A stretch of 64,000 nucleotides of DNA, taken from positions 250,001 through 314,000 of the forward strand of contig JAQFVV010000552.1 in the NCBI GenBank assembly GCA_028023455.1. Direction: 5' to 3'. Source of the DNA: Epiperipatus broadwayi (Eukaryota > Onychophora > Udeonychophora > Euonychophora > Peripatidae). Position numbers and translations under genes: made by a program. Of this stretch, positions 15,301-29,940 are shown piece after piece; position 1 is the first letter of the stretch; every line of letters starts with the position of its first letter. The notes below the pieces were generated by a model. That model saw only the letters and a program-made list of their open reading frames with translations. It had not been told where the DNA came from and did not search any database.

Positions 15301-17162
15301 AGATGTTGTGTGAAAAAAAATCAATTCTACCTTTATTTTTTTTTATCAGCAAACTACCTTGCCCTTGGCTATGAATAAATAGTGGGAAAATATTCCACAT
15401 CTATGCATGAGGAAGTATTTCTTAACTCTAATCATATAAAAAACAAAACACAGTGACACTCTAGCCTAATTCTGGTGTGAACTTTGTCTCATAACCAAAA
15501 AACAAGGGAAATACACTACTTTACTTCACATATATAATCATCCTAACACATAATTACTTTATCTGAAAATTATAATCTCCTCATGACAAATATGTCAATA
15601 AACTGAGAGATAGTTCTCTCAGTCCCCATAACACAATATATACCATAAATGCCTTCTTCTCTATAGCCTCAAAATATGTTTCAGTCTAAGCATTAAAAAA
15701 TAACAATAAATTCACTTTTAAATAAATCCCTAATTCTTCTACTTCTTTTGGCACACCCCACCATCCGAAAACAATGGAAAGTAATTTATTTCTACTTTGT
15801 ATTCAACAATTATATAAATTGGTTAAACAGTTGGCAGACATGCATACAATTATTTTAAATTATGTTTTATTAGTAAATATTGTAACAACATTAATTAAAA
15901 AGTTAAAAAATGAATCTCGCATTTCTGATAAAATATAATTATTATTACTAAATATTCCTCATTATTTCTAGCACAGCAAACATAAAAGAAATCTTTAGTG
16001 TATTCGACTTTAGTCAAATAAATTGAAATAAAAGTTTGGTTTGTGACAAACAACAAATCTTTAAATTTGAAGCTAAATAATTGTTGAGAAATGGACCTCA
16101 TAATTTCTTAAAACATTGAGATTAAATAATAATTATTATGCAATTTCCCCTACTCAAAATGAGCTGTTACCTTCCTAATAGCAAACAGATATTTCTGCTG
16201 CCAACACATGCATATAGAAACATAAGTATACAATAAAATTATATTAAAATAATAATTAATTACCCAGTACAATATTTTTCACTATTATACTTTTCTGAGA
16301 CTTTCTTGAAGAAAGAAATAATAATTAAATTATAATAATAAAACCACATAGGACAAATAATTAGTCTAACTATTCTATCATATGCTAACAAAAATCATTA
16401 ATCTTCTTTAGATGGAAGATAAAAGTTCATTTACATAGTTTGTAAATAACACATCTTGGTCATGTGTGAAAATGATGATAATTGTAAAATAATAGGTATT
16501 AGTATACACACAACAATTTCTTGCAGAGAGGCAAATAATATGTATTGGATCCAATTAAAGGAACATTTCAAACGTTCTTTTCAATAGCTAATGAAACTTA
16601 TGGCAATATCATATGTAAAACATTGAATACTGGGCAATAAATGTTTATTACTGCATATGTTTAATAATAATTTATGGTTTAATTCATTATATTTATCAAG
16701 GCATTTGTGCTAAGTTATCAAAGTCATCCATCAGGCACCTAACTGATTAATTCATAATATCTATTTAAGTCTCCATAAGTTTATTGACAGTATATTTAAT
16801 AAAAATATCATGTGAAAATGAGGAGAACAATAAGATAAAAAAATTCACATCCAGTTTCATGCTCTTCCAGTTGTTCAGTTATAAGTACATTTAGTCATAA
16901 GTTAATGAATCATTAATTATATGAGTCACCCATTACTTTCTTTAATTCAAAAGGTGAGAATGGTCAAGTATATTTCTTATCAATAATAACAATAATAATA
17001 AAGAATGTTGCAATAAGTTTTATGCACACATCCCTTCTTTTAAACTTTACTCCTTCATAGTTAGTATAATTTATTAATGCAGAATCTTTGAAATGTTTTA
17101 TGAGAATGTCCCACATAAACCTTCCAGAATAATGACAAAATTCACACATTCCAGTTATTTTT
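15301..17162. other. AT-rich spacer, nothing recognised
   Basis: Low-GC DNA. Open frames are short and show no family resemblance. No RNA gene was recognised. Confidence 0.5.
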
Positions 17163-17281
17163 TCAACATTAGAGATTAAAATTAGGCAAAGCAAATGTAT
17201 AATATAGACACACATTTTAATTGTTTCTTTAATATTAGAGATTACATTTAGACAAATAAATTTTGAAATATAGACACACAT
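17163..17281. repeat. 68-bp direct duplication
   Basis: Two units, near 17163 and 17231, share (C)A-ATTAGAGATTA and end in ATATAGACACACAT. On the minus strand they make a short open frame with a duplicated peptide motif starting MCVYI. It has no recognisable domain and I do not consider it a gene. Confidence 0.7.
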
Positions 17282-20165
17282 ATGCATTACAAATGATGAT
17301 TTTAAATCTAGAGTAGACAATTGGAAATAAGGAAAATGTACATTATTTAAAGCTGTTTACATGTGCATACTAGTCTTCATTTTCCAAGAAGAATTTCTTA
17401 ACTATTTTCATCCAGGAAATTAATAAAAGTTTATACTTTTGAGTTTGAATTATGGAAGAACCAATTTGTACAAAAAATATAGTAATAAAAACTTTTTGTG
17501 AAGAGAGAATTGTTGTCATAAAAGAAAAGCCAACTTGTTGTAAAAAAGTACCCCCATTTTATATCAGGTTATTAATTAGCCATCTGTTCCTCCCACCAAT
17601 CAAAAAGGTCACTCAATGTTCAACTTTAACATAGAAGTCACTTCTCCTACTGTACTAAGATAATTAGTTATGAATATGCAATAACCATTTTGTCTTGAAA
17701 AAAAAAGAAAGAAAAAAATAATTTGTCTTTAAAAAATGATATATATTAATTAAATTGAACCAATAATAATATATTCTGCATTTCTAAAGTAATAAAGAAA
17801 ATAATTATTTTAGTAAGTAAAATAATTGATAATGTATTTGTCTATTTGATAATCCACTGATCCATTGATCTATTCATTCATTTAAAATGTGTTTAAACTG
17901 GTCATCAGAGCTATTGATTATGAAATTAAATATTTTCCTGTAAAACATGATATTTGGTAGTTTAATGAAGTACATGAATGAAAAATGAAGTTAAAAGATG
18001 GCAAAAACATGCATGCGCATACATGAATGATGTACTAAAAGTGCTATACCAATGTTACCAAAATATAAGTTTCTATGACTAAGAACCAAACATACTACAC
18101 TACTTACACTATGGATTGAAATATTAAAGAGAAAATAAACCAGAAAATCACCAAAACAAATACCAATCACTGTTCTGCAGACAAATAAGACAAATTTGGA
18201 TCACTTTAAACTATTCACTAACAATTTCTGTCATTAAATATTCACTAAAATATTAAATATCTCAGAACTTTCAAATAATATCTGCAAGTGCTGTCTAAAC
18301 AGAGTTCTTGATTATTAAAAAAATGTCAGGTTATTTCATTTTTTTAGTTAGATGCAACCAGTTGTTACAATAATGGAAATTACAATAGTAAAAGATTGGG
18401 CTTCTAATTAAATTAGGAAAATACTTATAACTAATGGTTTTGATATTATGAAACCATGATGAAAATTTTTAAACTTTGATTAAATTATAAATGAAATATA
18501 AATATAAACAAATAATATATAAAATATAAATGTACAAAGAAATATCAATTTATAACATAATTTGAGATTGTATATTTATTAGTAACAAGATTTTGAATTG
18601 TTTTGATAGGAGGGAATAGGGAAAGTGACTGTAACCATTATTTATGTTTAAAAATTTAAATAAATTTAATATCCAATATTTACACTATTATTATAAGATA
18701 TATCAAACTTATAGCATACATTTACAAAACAAATACAGCTAAAATATCATCTTTAATTATAATAACTAAGGGAGGAAATCAACAGAAAATCCACATCTTG
18801 GAGATTATTTATCATTAAACATGTCTTGAATCAATGATGAATTCATAGTATTATTTCCAAGAACTAACATGTAATAAAAATATAGTCACTAAATTGCTAA
18901 TGTTTCATACACTAACAAGTACAATGTGTGTATCAAGTTAATTTGTATCTTAAGCTACAAGTCTTACTTGAAATAGTGTATCTCCCTAATGTATCTATAG
19001 TGTAGGAAGTTCTTCTGACATCCGTGATGATGAATAGTTGTGATAGTGTATGAGATAATGATAAGAAAACTTTCAGTACATAATATTGGGTGGTAATTAT
19101 ACATAATTCAGTAACTTTTTATTTTACTATCTATTTTCCAAAAATTACAAACTTTTAATTAACTATTCCAAATTGCAGCTACACACCTCTTACATTTCAG
19201 CATTTCTAATGTTTTTCTTTGTCTCACACATCAATATAAAATATATGTTAAAATGATTATTTGTTTTATGAAAATAATAAAATTAACTTTGTTTGATAGA
19301 TATTTTTATTTATTACTGAAATAAATTTTAATTGTTCACATTTTTTTTTTTGTAAATATTAAAAAAAAAATGAGACCATAATCAAAACATAAATGTTTTA
19401 TGTCAACGTTTCTACAAAGAATATTTTCAGTTTATAAAATCAATGAAATCTTCTTTGTATCTGAAAATTTTTAAAAACTTAAACAAGTAGTTATTTATTT
19501 CTCTAATATCTAATAAATTACATTTTAAAATTTCAAAATTTTAAATATTTATTGCAAAATTGTAATTATTTTTTCCTAATAAATATAAGTAGATTGTTTA
19601 CATCATAGCAAGTTTCCAAATTTGCTTCAGGCCACATTTACATTAGCTGTTAATATAACATTATATTGTTGAAAATAAAGTATTTCAAGTCAAAATAAGT
19701 TATTATTAATTTGTATTTCTTGATATCTAATAAATATAGTGCAAATTATTTTTAAAAAAAATATTTAAAACCATAATAAATTTGCAAATAAACACATTTT
19801 TACATCATTGAAAACTGCAATGTCATAAAATACCAAATGTTTTACAGCCTTGGCAAGAAACAATAGCTGAACATGTCAGGGGTGGCTTATGTCTATTGTA
19901 GAAGTGGGAATTTTGAATTTCCTTCCTTTTAACATGTGATTTTTGGGGAAAACTATTATAGTAAAATATATGATTTTAAATGCATTTTAATGCATAATAC
20001 TTACGAAAAATAAATCACTAGGGGGAGAATTGACCAAAAGGTGAAATAATTCAGGTCAACTACTCATAAAGTTAAAAAACAATTTTAGATGTTTTAAATT
20101 ATGTATAACAAATAAGGAGTTAAAGTCAAAGATGAATCGGTGAAATAAATTAGTGTAGTTGTTGC
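17282..20165. other. AT-rich spacer, nothing recognised
   Basis: No gene, RNA or strong repeat was seen. Poly-A and poly-T runs are common. A 60-codon frame near 17452-17634 has no motif. Confidence 0.5.
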
Positions 20166-21423
<1,258 letters not shown>

Positions 21424-21584
21424 ATATATATATATATATATATTTATTTTTTTGTTTTTTTGATTTTTATTGTTTTATTATTATTTTTATTTTTTTTTTA
21501 TTTATTTTTTTTATAAAAAAATTAAAAATTTTTTTTAAAAGAGGGGGGGGGTGGAAGGGGGGGGGGAAAAAGAAAAAAAAAAGG

Positions 21585-21643
<59 letters not shown>
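21424..21643. repeat. Homopolymer-rich low-complexity stretch ending in poly-A
   Basis: An (AT)n run (21424-21444) is followed by about 90 bases that are almost all T or A. A purine stretch from 21537 comes next, with two G runs of about 9-10 bases and one T. It ends in an uninterrupted poly-A of about 59 bases (21585-21643). This could be a real simple-sequence expansion, a retrotransposed poly-A tail or a sequencing or assembly artefact. Confidence 0.9.
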
Positions 21644-21647
<4 letters not shown>

Positions 21648-22507
21648 TTACGAATAAACTTTTTTCAAGGTATATTTGAATTTGAATTTCTTATTTTTTT
21701 GTACCTAGTTGATATTGTTAACATTTTCATTATATATATATATATATATAAAATGTATTAAATTATTTGTTACAATAAGTTTAAGAATATATTTTAAGTT
21801 AAAAAACTAAATAAAATTCTCTTCAGATTTAAAATATAATATCCGTCATCCAACCATAAACAATTTTATTAAAATAAATTTTTATCTAACACTTCAAAAT
21901 TATTGAAATTTAATTTCTGAAATTATAAATAATTGCTTCCATTTATTTTTCTTCTTTCTAATTTTGACTTTTATAAAAATTTTAGTATTTTTTTTTGTCA
22001 CTTTAAATGTTCTAAAATATTCTGTATTTTCTACTTTAGACAGAATCAGTTGGAAATCAGATTATGATAATAGCTTTGATGGAAAGAGGAGGGACCTAAA
22101 AAGTTTTATTATTGAAATATTGTAAAGCATATTTGTCATTCATATTTAAATGGTTGAATTGTAAGGGTCTCATTAAGTCAGCCTGTTGTTCCTGTAATTG
22201 TACCTAATTCTGTAAAAAAAAAGTTCTAGAATAGTGCATTTTGGGAAGTATTAAAAAAGATTTATGATAAATCAGTTTGACATGCTAATTTAAAAATCAA
22301 TAGTTTTTGCACTGAACTTTTAAAAAATGACACTCTTGGTAAATTTAGAATTTTTTTTTCACTTTTTTTTTTATTATTATATATATATATATTTCTTTTA
22401 TAAAAATGTGTTTTTCTTTTTTATATAAAAAAGAACAATAAGGAAAAAGTAATTTATTAAAATATAAAATATTTGTTTATGTAAGAATCCATTTGATAAA
22501 TTCATAC
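21644..22507. other. AT-rich spacer
   Basis: No gene or RNA is recognised. Short AT runs are present near 21732-21750 and 22378-22392. Confidence 0.5.
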
Positions 22508-22536
22508 TTATATATATATATATATATATATATAAT

Positions 22537-22584
<48 letters not shown>
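22508..22584. repeat. Interrupted (AT)n microsatellite
   Basis: A TA array broken once by an ATTATAAAT stretch. It directly precedes the LINE fragment, a placement seen at several other element boundaries in this window. Confidence 0.95.
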
Positions 22585-22586
<2 letters not shown>

Positions 22587-22589
22587 AGT

Positions 22590-23237
22590 ATTTTGAATTA
22601 AATGAAAATATAGCTCAGATAGACTTGTGACTAAAAATGTAACAATGTCCAATTCCCTTTTCAATGGCAAGCTTTCCTATTGGGACACTCATGCTCTAAT
22701 TAAGGGCAGCAGTCCCATCACTGAGACTAGATTCCAGCTAGGGATAAAGCGGCTTGCAAGGTTAACAATGTTCTGGAAGCTGGAGTCGAAACTTGTAGAT
22801 TTTATAATTAAAATTAACCTCGAGGCCCTACCAACTGCTGCATTCCTCCACCACAAGCGGGGATATAAAATGGATCTGGTATGTCCACTGTGCAAGAAAA
22901 CTGATGAAACAATTTCCCCATTCTTCAGGAATGTGATACCTGGAATACTATGCTACTTAACACTGCAAAAACCACAGATAAAGACTGGGCCCAGGTAGGT
23001 ATGGTGAAAGCTTTTAAAAAAGGTTTCTTTGGCAAGATTAGATTGGCAACTTATGTTAACTTTGTCATCTGGTCAGCATGAAATAGACTAACTTTTGAAA
23101 AAGGAATTGATTACAATATTGAGTTATTATACTTCAAATTGCTTAATGATGCCAAGGACCACGACAAAAACGTGTGCCAGCCATGGTTAACTGAACAGAC
23201 TTGGAAACAGGTTAAACTAGGGTCATGCCTTGCCTAG
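22590..23237 (+). pseudogene. 3' fragment of a non-LTR retrotransposon (RT C-terminal zinc-binding region)
   Basis: The frame from 22627 encodes a region with FWKLESKLVDFIIKINLEAL, then PTAAFLHHKRGYKMD, then CPLCKKTDETIS. This is the layout of the zf-RVT domain found after the reverse transcriptase of many LINEs: a helical W/F-rich segment followed by a CxxC zinc motif. The histidine normally expected soon after CPLC is not visible (the text reads ISPFF). A frameshift near 22915-22925 moves the reading to another frame that continues ECDTWNTMLLN and AFKKGFFGKIRLATY. It ends at a TAG at 23235-23237, with one in-frame TGA near 23080. The RT catalytic domain is absent, so this is a 5'-truncated dead copy. 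It is not the same clade as the RTE LINE at 39-42 kb. Confidence 0.75.
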
Positions 23238-23975
23238 TGCTGTGCATACCTTATATACTAACTAAATCAATATATTAGTGACTAGATATTATAAGAGCTG
23301 AAAGGACCATAAAATATCTGGATGATAAATCCTAGGAAATGAAGGTCACTAAGGCTGAAAAAATTAATAGAAGTTTAGGAATACATAGAAGGGAAAGTGA
23401 TCGCCCTACAAGTGGTATGCCATTGAAACCAAGAAGTAAGCATATATACACATAAAAACACTGGGAATGCTTAAATGGTGAAATAGACTTGTACAATTGG
23501 ACAATCCAAGGGCAATATTCCCACTGCAACTGACGTGGTTGCCTTATTTCTTTCAAGCTTATGCCTCCCAAATAGTCATGAGGCTGGAAAAGTGGTGTTC
23601 TGAAAATTTAACATTGCAGTTGATATAACAAAATTTTTGAATAACTAATAGGGATATGGACATGTATAATTGGACAATGTTGTGAACAATAACTTAATCA
23701 TAAGAATTTGGGTTTATGTGTGTGAGTCTGGAAGGATAGGTAAATTATCTGTCACTGCACAATGAGAACCACAAAAACCGGCTCACCTATCCATACATTT
23801 ATACTTCAATGTTTAAAAATCATATGCACGGAATCAATTGTATGGGTGCGGATGTACTTGACATGCACCGAAACTCCCTAAATTTGTTTGTAACAATTCT
23901 TGTTGATTGTATTGTAATATCCAAACTTATGCCTCTTGAATTGTCTTGAGGCACAAATAAAGGCATTTGAAAGTA
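23238..23975 (+). other. Probable 3' UTR and tail of the LINE fragment
   Basis: Follows the stop codon with no other gene. Near its end a perfect 6-bp hairpin, TGCCTC (23930-23935) / GAGGCA (23948-23953), is followed at once by AATAAA (23956-23961) and AGGCATTTGAAAG. A terminal hairpin with a short tail is typical of LINE 3' ends that the reverse transcriptase recognises. A related ATGCCTCCC...ATGAGGCTGG sequence near 23560-23586 may be an older or duplicated terminus. Confidence 0.5.
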
Positions 23976-24296
23976 ATTTATATATTTTTATCTCAAAAAT
24001 ATATAGTCAAATAATGTACACTATTGTGTAAATAAAAATTTTATATTCATTATTATCTTTTACAGTAAAAGGATTTACTCATATTTTTTGGGGAATTAAA
24101 AAAGATAAATAAATATACAATGAATTTGAATTTTTGTTTTGTTTTTTAGATAAATAAATAAAAAAATGGAGCAATTACCTCTGAAAAAAAAACAGTTTAT
24201 TTATTATGATTATTTTTTTTCATTTTGCTATTTTAATCATAAAACAGAATAACTAAAAATAATATAACACACCCACTACCATATATATATATATAT

Positions 24297-25420
24297 TGAA
24301 GCAGTTGGATCTGAGTTCGATCCTAGCTTCATGACATCTAGCCATAAGCCCACTTCAAACCCTAGTACTAATGTTAAATTCCTGATGCATTGGGGCTTTA
24401 TACGTTCAATCCACGCTAATTTCCATAAAGAAAACTTTTTTTTATAAATGCGTATTAAAATTAATTCTTTCAGATTTAAATTGATCAATTCTAATAATAA
24501 ATTCATGATAAAATTATTCAAGAATTTATATATATTACAACTGAATGGATTGTGCGTATATATTTGTAAATAATTAAATATATATAATTGTTCGAAAGTT
24601 TCATTGCGTCGGGAATATTTGTTTTGACTTTTAAATAATTTGTTAAAGTTTTATTGATTAAAAGCTACATTCTTTCGATAGGCTTTCAGATTTTACCTTT
24701 CCAAAAACAATAGTTAAAGATTTATTAATTAGAAAAAAGATAAGGATTTCCTAATTAAAATCATTTTCTGATTTTAAGAATTAATTTTCTAATTAGAAAA
24801 TGAATTCAAGTTAATGAGTTTGAAAGCCTTCTCAAAGGAATGTATCTAAAAACAACCAGTAAATCTAAAAACATTGATAATGAAAGAAGCACTAGCCTGA
24901 AGGCATCAAAGGACAGCAAATATAGCTCTGAAAAGTTTGGAGAAAGGAAGCCATCTTTGTTGTAGAGAAGTACAGTAAACTCTGTGCATTTTAAATAGTG
25001 TTTCGATCGTGGTAAGAGGCTAAACATCAGGAATCTGGCTATCGGTTTCTGAAGTCCCCTGAAAATCTTCAATGGAGCTGCTGAATCTTTTCCGGACCAA
25101 TCATGCTGCTAAAATTATGAAAAGCCACTAAACTGCTATTCCAGTAATCGACTAAATGCATGCCTACATTTTTACCAACTTGGACATGTAACCTAAGGAC
25201 CCAGCTCAGAAGAAATGGGTAATATATATTTCTATAATGAATTTTAAACTTTCTGGCCAGTTCCAAACTTTACTTTACACTCCCTTTTAGAGCTCTTTTA
25301 TTCTTTAATGTAACAATCTTTATAAAACCTTTTATTCATACTACTGCAAATTTATATCAGAGTTCTCTCAACCTCTATTCTTTAAACTTTCTCTTTTCTT
25401 ACTTGGCAGTTCATTTATTA

Positions 25421-25489
<69 letters not shown>

Positions 25490-26975
25490 GTAATTAATTA
25501 ATGTTGTTATTTTAATTATATGCCAATAATCTTTCGACTCGATAAACTTCTTTGTTCTATTTGCCTTATGTAGAAAATATAATATTAAATCTTATAATAA
25601 TTCTCACCCATTAGAACTCGATTTATACAGTTCAATCAATCATCAAGTCGAAAGAAATAATTAAATGTGTGTTTTTTTTTTTATAATTGGCTAATAATAA
25701 ATTATTAGCTCTGTTTCTAATCTATACCACCACTATTTTCTTGTTTCATTAATATTTATTTATTCATATATAATCTTAAAATGTTTTTATTGCAAAAGGG
25801 ATGATAAAGGAATCAAATATATTCTAATTCTAATTTCTGTTACTCGCTATTATTATTCAGGAAGGGAACGATGATTAGGGCATAATTAATATGATTTACA
25901 AATACTTTAAAATAGTTTTCATTAAAATCTCGTTTGACTTTAATTAATTGATCAAGTCATCATGTAGAGGATTCTATATGGGTTTTAGTATTCAAATGAT
26001 GACTATCATGTCATCATCGTTGAACATGGCTGACATAGGGCAATCTTCCACTCCATTAGGCTGGTCGGTGATAATATTTTTGTTATTTTAAATTATCGAG
26101 GAAAAAAACATTTCCTCTCCTGTTCATATTAGTCAAAGGGCATAAGACTTGTCAGATGCAAGCCGCCATAGGATTTTGATCATCAACTAGCTATCATCTT
26201 TCAATTTCACTTTATAGCTCATAATTCATCAGCACCGTTACCACTCTGTTCCAGTAAAGCCCGCTCTGATGCTCATACTTCATGATGAAGTGATTTCAAT
26301 TAAATTTGAACAAATTATCAGATATATTTAATTAAATAAGTTTTTCAATAAAGATTAAAGTTATGCCCTAAAATACGTATCTTGCTCTTCATGAAGGGAT
26401 TTGCGAATGTGAAAATAAATCTCACATTCTGTCGTAATAAAATTAGAGTTATAATTTCCTTTACTAATGAATACCTTTATCTGCCTTTATTTTCTTGTTG
26501 GGAGCATAGACAGATAGGCTTTCAAATATTGCGTAATATTTATTGGCATATAATGAGGACCGCCACTCTTATTATAATTATAAATTTTGTTAAAGGCTAG
26601 AGGTGATTAATATAATCATTATTTAAAATGCAAACAAAACAAATTATTATTATTAAATATTTTCTAAACACACTTGGTTTCTTTATTCTTAATTCTTTTA
26701 TAATTATTTTAATGTTAATGCTCGCTATCTGTGTTGGCAACCCGCACATATACATATGATTCGATTTAAAATTATTTTTAGTCAGTTTATTATCAGATAT
26801 TAATGTCAGTTCAGGGGTCTCTGATCCTCACCAACCATTGAGCTAGTTTCTTGGTGCATGTCTTTGTGCCATCGATTTCTACTAATCTGAGCTAGAGAGT
26901 TGGGTTTGTATTCAGTTTGATTCAGCTGAGTTTGGATCCGACTTGCAGTTATTTTGGTGGGTTTTTCGACTGGTA
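24297..26975. repeat. Long direct repeat, copy A (~2.68 kb)
   Basis: Aligns along its whole length with 29941-32571, by eye about 92-94% identical outside a microsatellite. Both copies start TGAAGCAGTTGGATCTGAG and end TTTTTCGACTGGTA. Copy A follows an (AT)n run (24281-24296). Many differences are CG to TG/CA changes in one copy or the other. It carries no long open frame. The first 30 bases contain a hairpin GGATC-TGAGTTC-GATCC resembling a tRNA T-arm. With copy B it brackets a gag relic. It may be the 5' long terminal repeat of a non-autonomous retroelement, or one arm of a segmental duplication. Confidence 0.85.
25419..25485. repeat. (AT)n microsatellite inside copy A
   Basis: The same site in copy B (31062-31090) is a short (TA)n followed by (TG)n. 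This accounts for most of the length difference between the two copies. Confidence 0.95.
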
Positions 26976-28551
26976 TATGGTTATGTTTTAGGCCCCCAAT
27001 CGTTGGAGCTCGATTTAATAAACCCCACACATACCCTGGTGATAGTAATTATGATCTTAGTTACACAGTCAATTGAGATCTTGATAAATTAAATGTTTCA
27101 GTAGAAAATGATATTTTTGTAGAATATTATATATATTTGAAGAAAAGTTGTGTGATTGATAATACATAAACTTGAAATGATTTAATAAATTAAAATGTCA
27201 TTTTGTAATTTTCTTTTTTATAATTAAATGTTTTCAAGATTATTTTTTAAATGTTCGTCAGTAAAAGAGTCTAGTCAGAATAATTATTTAAAGAAAAGTA
27301 ATAAGAGAGAATATATATAAATTATACATGTACTATATCACTATATATATTATATGTTTGTGTTATACGCATTCGTGACAGTAGGAAATTAACGCTAGAA
27401 AAGTAGTAAGAGCAGATCAAAGCAAGTGGTAAAAATAAATGAAATATTTTGTCTGTGTCAAAATTAATTAATTTATCTCAGTCTTATAAATAAAAATATC
27501 CAATATAATATCATGTTAAAGTTTTAAAATTTCAAAGGATTGCTTGCTCGCACTTATATTAAATTTTCGCTCCGTATTCTTAGTAGCCTCAAAGTAGGTG
27601 AAGACCTTCAAACTGGGAATTATCTGTCAACCGGTCCAATGCAGTGTGACATTATGCTTTAATGACAATAATTTCTAGAGTAACCTCAAAGCAGGTGAAG
27701 ACCTCTTGTGTGTACACCAAGCAGCCAGATGCAGTTGGCAAAATGCTTAAATGGTTTACACACTTTTATGCTAGCAAGATTAAAAATGAGATCAACAAAT
27801 AAAAGTTATTGTGTAATATTAATTTTGACATTTTTTTCTTTGTGTGTGAAAGCCTCATGCTTAGCAAAAATGAAGTAGTGAACTCCTATATTTAAACTCA
27901 GGTCAGGAACACATCAGTTCTTATTAAATAATAAATACTCATCATCAATAAAATTGTTTTATCAAATATTAAGTCAGTCATATGTGGTTTGGGGGTCAAT
28001 GGATTATTTCACATGCCCTATTGTTCTCATTTTGCTCACTGGTGCCCATATAAATAAATTTGTCAGCAAATTTGAGTGTCAGCACAGTAATGGGTCAATT
28101 GTCTAAATAATAAAAAAAAAACAAATGTGTCCAATACAAAGAATTACTTGTAATACCTGCTAATATATATGTATAAATATTTGTATATCACTAATCATCT
28201 GTATAGTTTTTTTTTCAGACATGGGAGAACAGTTGAACATAGGGAAAGTGAGTAATGTTTGTTCTTATCTTTAATAGTTTTTATTTTATTTTTATAAAAT
28301 GCATGTCTCATTCAAAGAATTAATAGAAAGAGCTAACCAAAAAAATGTAGGTAAACTAAGACCAAAGAAAAAAAGGCAGATTACATAGATTAGGGAAATA
28401 ATATGCAGCAGCTAGTGAAGATAGGGACAATGGGACCAGTAGTCAGACACCTAACTAAATGTACTAATGAAAAAAATTATTATTTAAGTATACAGAGAGT
28501 GCCATAAGTTTGATTCACATTGTTTATTATATTATTTATTCACTTTCAAAG
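26976..28551. other. Region between direct repeat A and gag relic
   Basis: No open frame of note. Two related stretches, CCTCAAAGTAGGTGAAGACC (27589-27608) and CCTCAAAGCAGGTGAAGACC (about 27684-27703), recur about 95 bases apart. If A and B are LTRs this would be the 5' leader. I see no convincing tRNA primer-binding site just after 26975. Confidence 0.45.
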
Positions 28552-29649
28552 ATGAAAGAACAATTATATAAAGGATTGACTGATGATAGTGACGCACCTT
28601 CAACCACCTCCAGTGAACGAGAGATCACTTTAAAAAATCAGATCAATAGAAAAAAGCGATACCATCAAAGCAGAAAGGTGGCTAAAGATGATCACGATGA
28701 TTGAGAGACTTTTTATACAATCCTCAGAGAAATTAGAGAAGACAGGAAGTTAATGCTGATGATGGTGGAAAGGATTTTAAGGGTTGAGGAAGAATGAGAC
28801 ATCCAAACCAACTTAAACCCAGAGAATGTAAAGCATCAGCAAGAAATAAATTCTTATGAAGGACCAAAAATAGATGATGAAGATGATCAGACAACACCAA
28901 AAGAAGTTGTGGACAGTAAAAAAGATTACAGTGGAGAAGATGAGTCAAATCAACAAATGTTTAAAGAAGCTGATATAAATACAGAAAGGGAAAAAGAAGA
29001 TGTTCAGACCACTAGTAAAATAAGACCAAAACTAGAAATGGAACAGAAGATAAACCCTGAAATGAGCCTAAGAAATTTGCAGAGACCATCCCTTGTATCT
29101 TGTGTGGAAATTCAAATTTTTAGGGGAAGCCCAGGAGAAAATCCCATAGATCATATAGACAGCATTAAATATTTTTTGTCTACACTCTGTAGCAGAAAAG
29201 GAAAAGGTTATCCTAGCCAGTCACTACTTAAGAAAAGCTGCCAAGGCATGGTGGAAGGTATTAAAAAAACCACCTACCATGATCAAAGGATATGAAAATG
29301 CCATTTTAAAGAAATATGGAGTGATGAAAGGCAGGAGGGCATTTTGCATAGACTGAACACACAGAAGTATCAAGAAAACTGCAGACAGGGATATGCACCC
29401 TACTTCATCCACCAAGTGACCACATTCAAATACCTCACAGCTTTCAAATACAAGGATCAACACATCATCCGGATGATCAGACATCATTTACCCCCATGGA
29501 TCCAAAGAATCATGCTTGGGATTTGCCCTATGTCAATAGAAAAAACCATAGACTTTTTGACTGCAATAGACTATGGGAACTTGACACCAACAAAAAAAAG
29601 ACCAAGACTACGACCAGTATCAAAAGTTAAAACCATATGTGTCACCTGA
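28552..29649 (+). pseudogene. Retrotransposon gag-like gene, broken
   Basis: Reads in one main frame from an ATG at 28552, with in-frame stops at 28702-28704 and near 28795, a +1 shift near 29200 and a compensating shift near 29312. It ends at TGA 29647-29649, about 365 codons in all. The N-terminal two-thirds is rich in E, D, K and Q (coiled-coil-like). The C-terminal third has a retrotransposon-gag pattern: IFRGSPGENPIDHID, then HYLRKAAKAWWKVL, then IWSDERQEGI and YAPYFIHQV. The W-W and WSD-QEG motifs recur in the minus-strand gag relic at 50.3 kb, which supports a common family. No CCHC knuckle, protease or pol was found. The protein would form the nucleocapsid of a virus-like particle. 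Family level (Ty3/gypsy-like or other) is uncertain. Confidence 0.7.
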
Positions 29650-29926
29650 TCCAGGGAAACAATAGGACAACCATGAAATGACAGATATATATACAGACGA
29701 CTGACTGACATGTCCATAGGAAAAAAAAGACTTGATTAACGGACCTTATTATAAGCTAGATAATATTCAAAAAATGATTGCAGTGAGACACGTATAATTT
29801 TCTAGTTTGTACAGATTATATTATTCACACTCATGCTGTTCTTCCAGAGTCTACCAACTAATCGAGTACACTTATGTGACTGTATCATATATAAGTGAAG
29901 AGATTTTTTTTTCACTGTTTTTTTTT

Positions 29927-29940
29927 GAAGTGAAATGAAA
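29927..29940 (+). promoter_or_regulatory. Possible degenerate polypurine tract
   Basis: GAAGTGAAATGAAA lies directly before the TG that begins direct repeat B. A purine-rich tract followed by TG is the expected 3' LTR junction of an LTR retrotransposon. Two thymines interrupt it, so this is suggestive only. Confidence 0.3.

Noticed and set aside
16964-17320. 118-codon minus-strand frame with repeated MCVYI peptide
   Set aside because: The peptide repeat comes from a 68-bp DNA duplication, and there is no known domain.
28510-28551. Upstream in-frame extension of the gag relic
   Set aside because: The short stretch is hydrophobic and unlike the charged N-terminal region. The ATG at 28552 is a better start.
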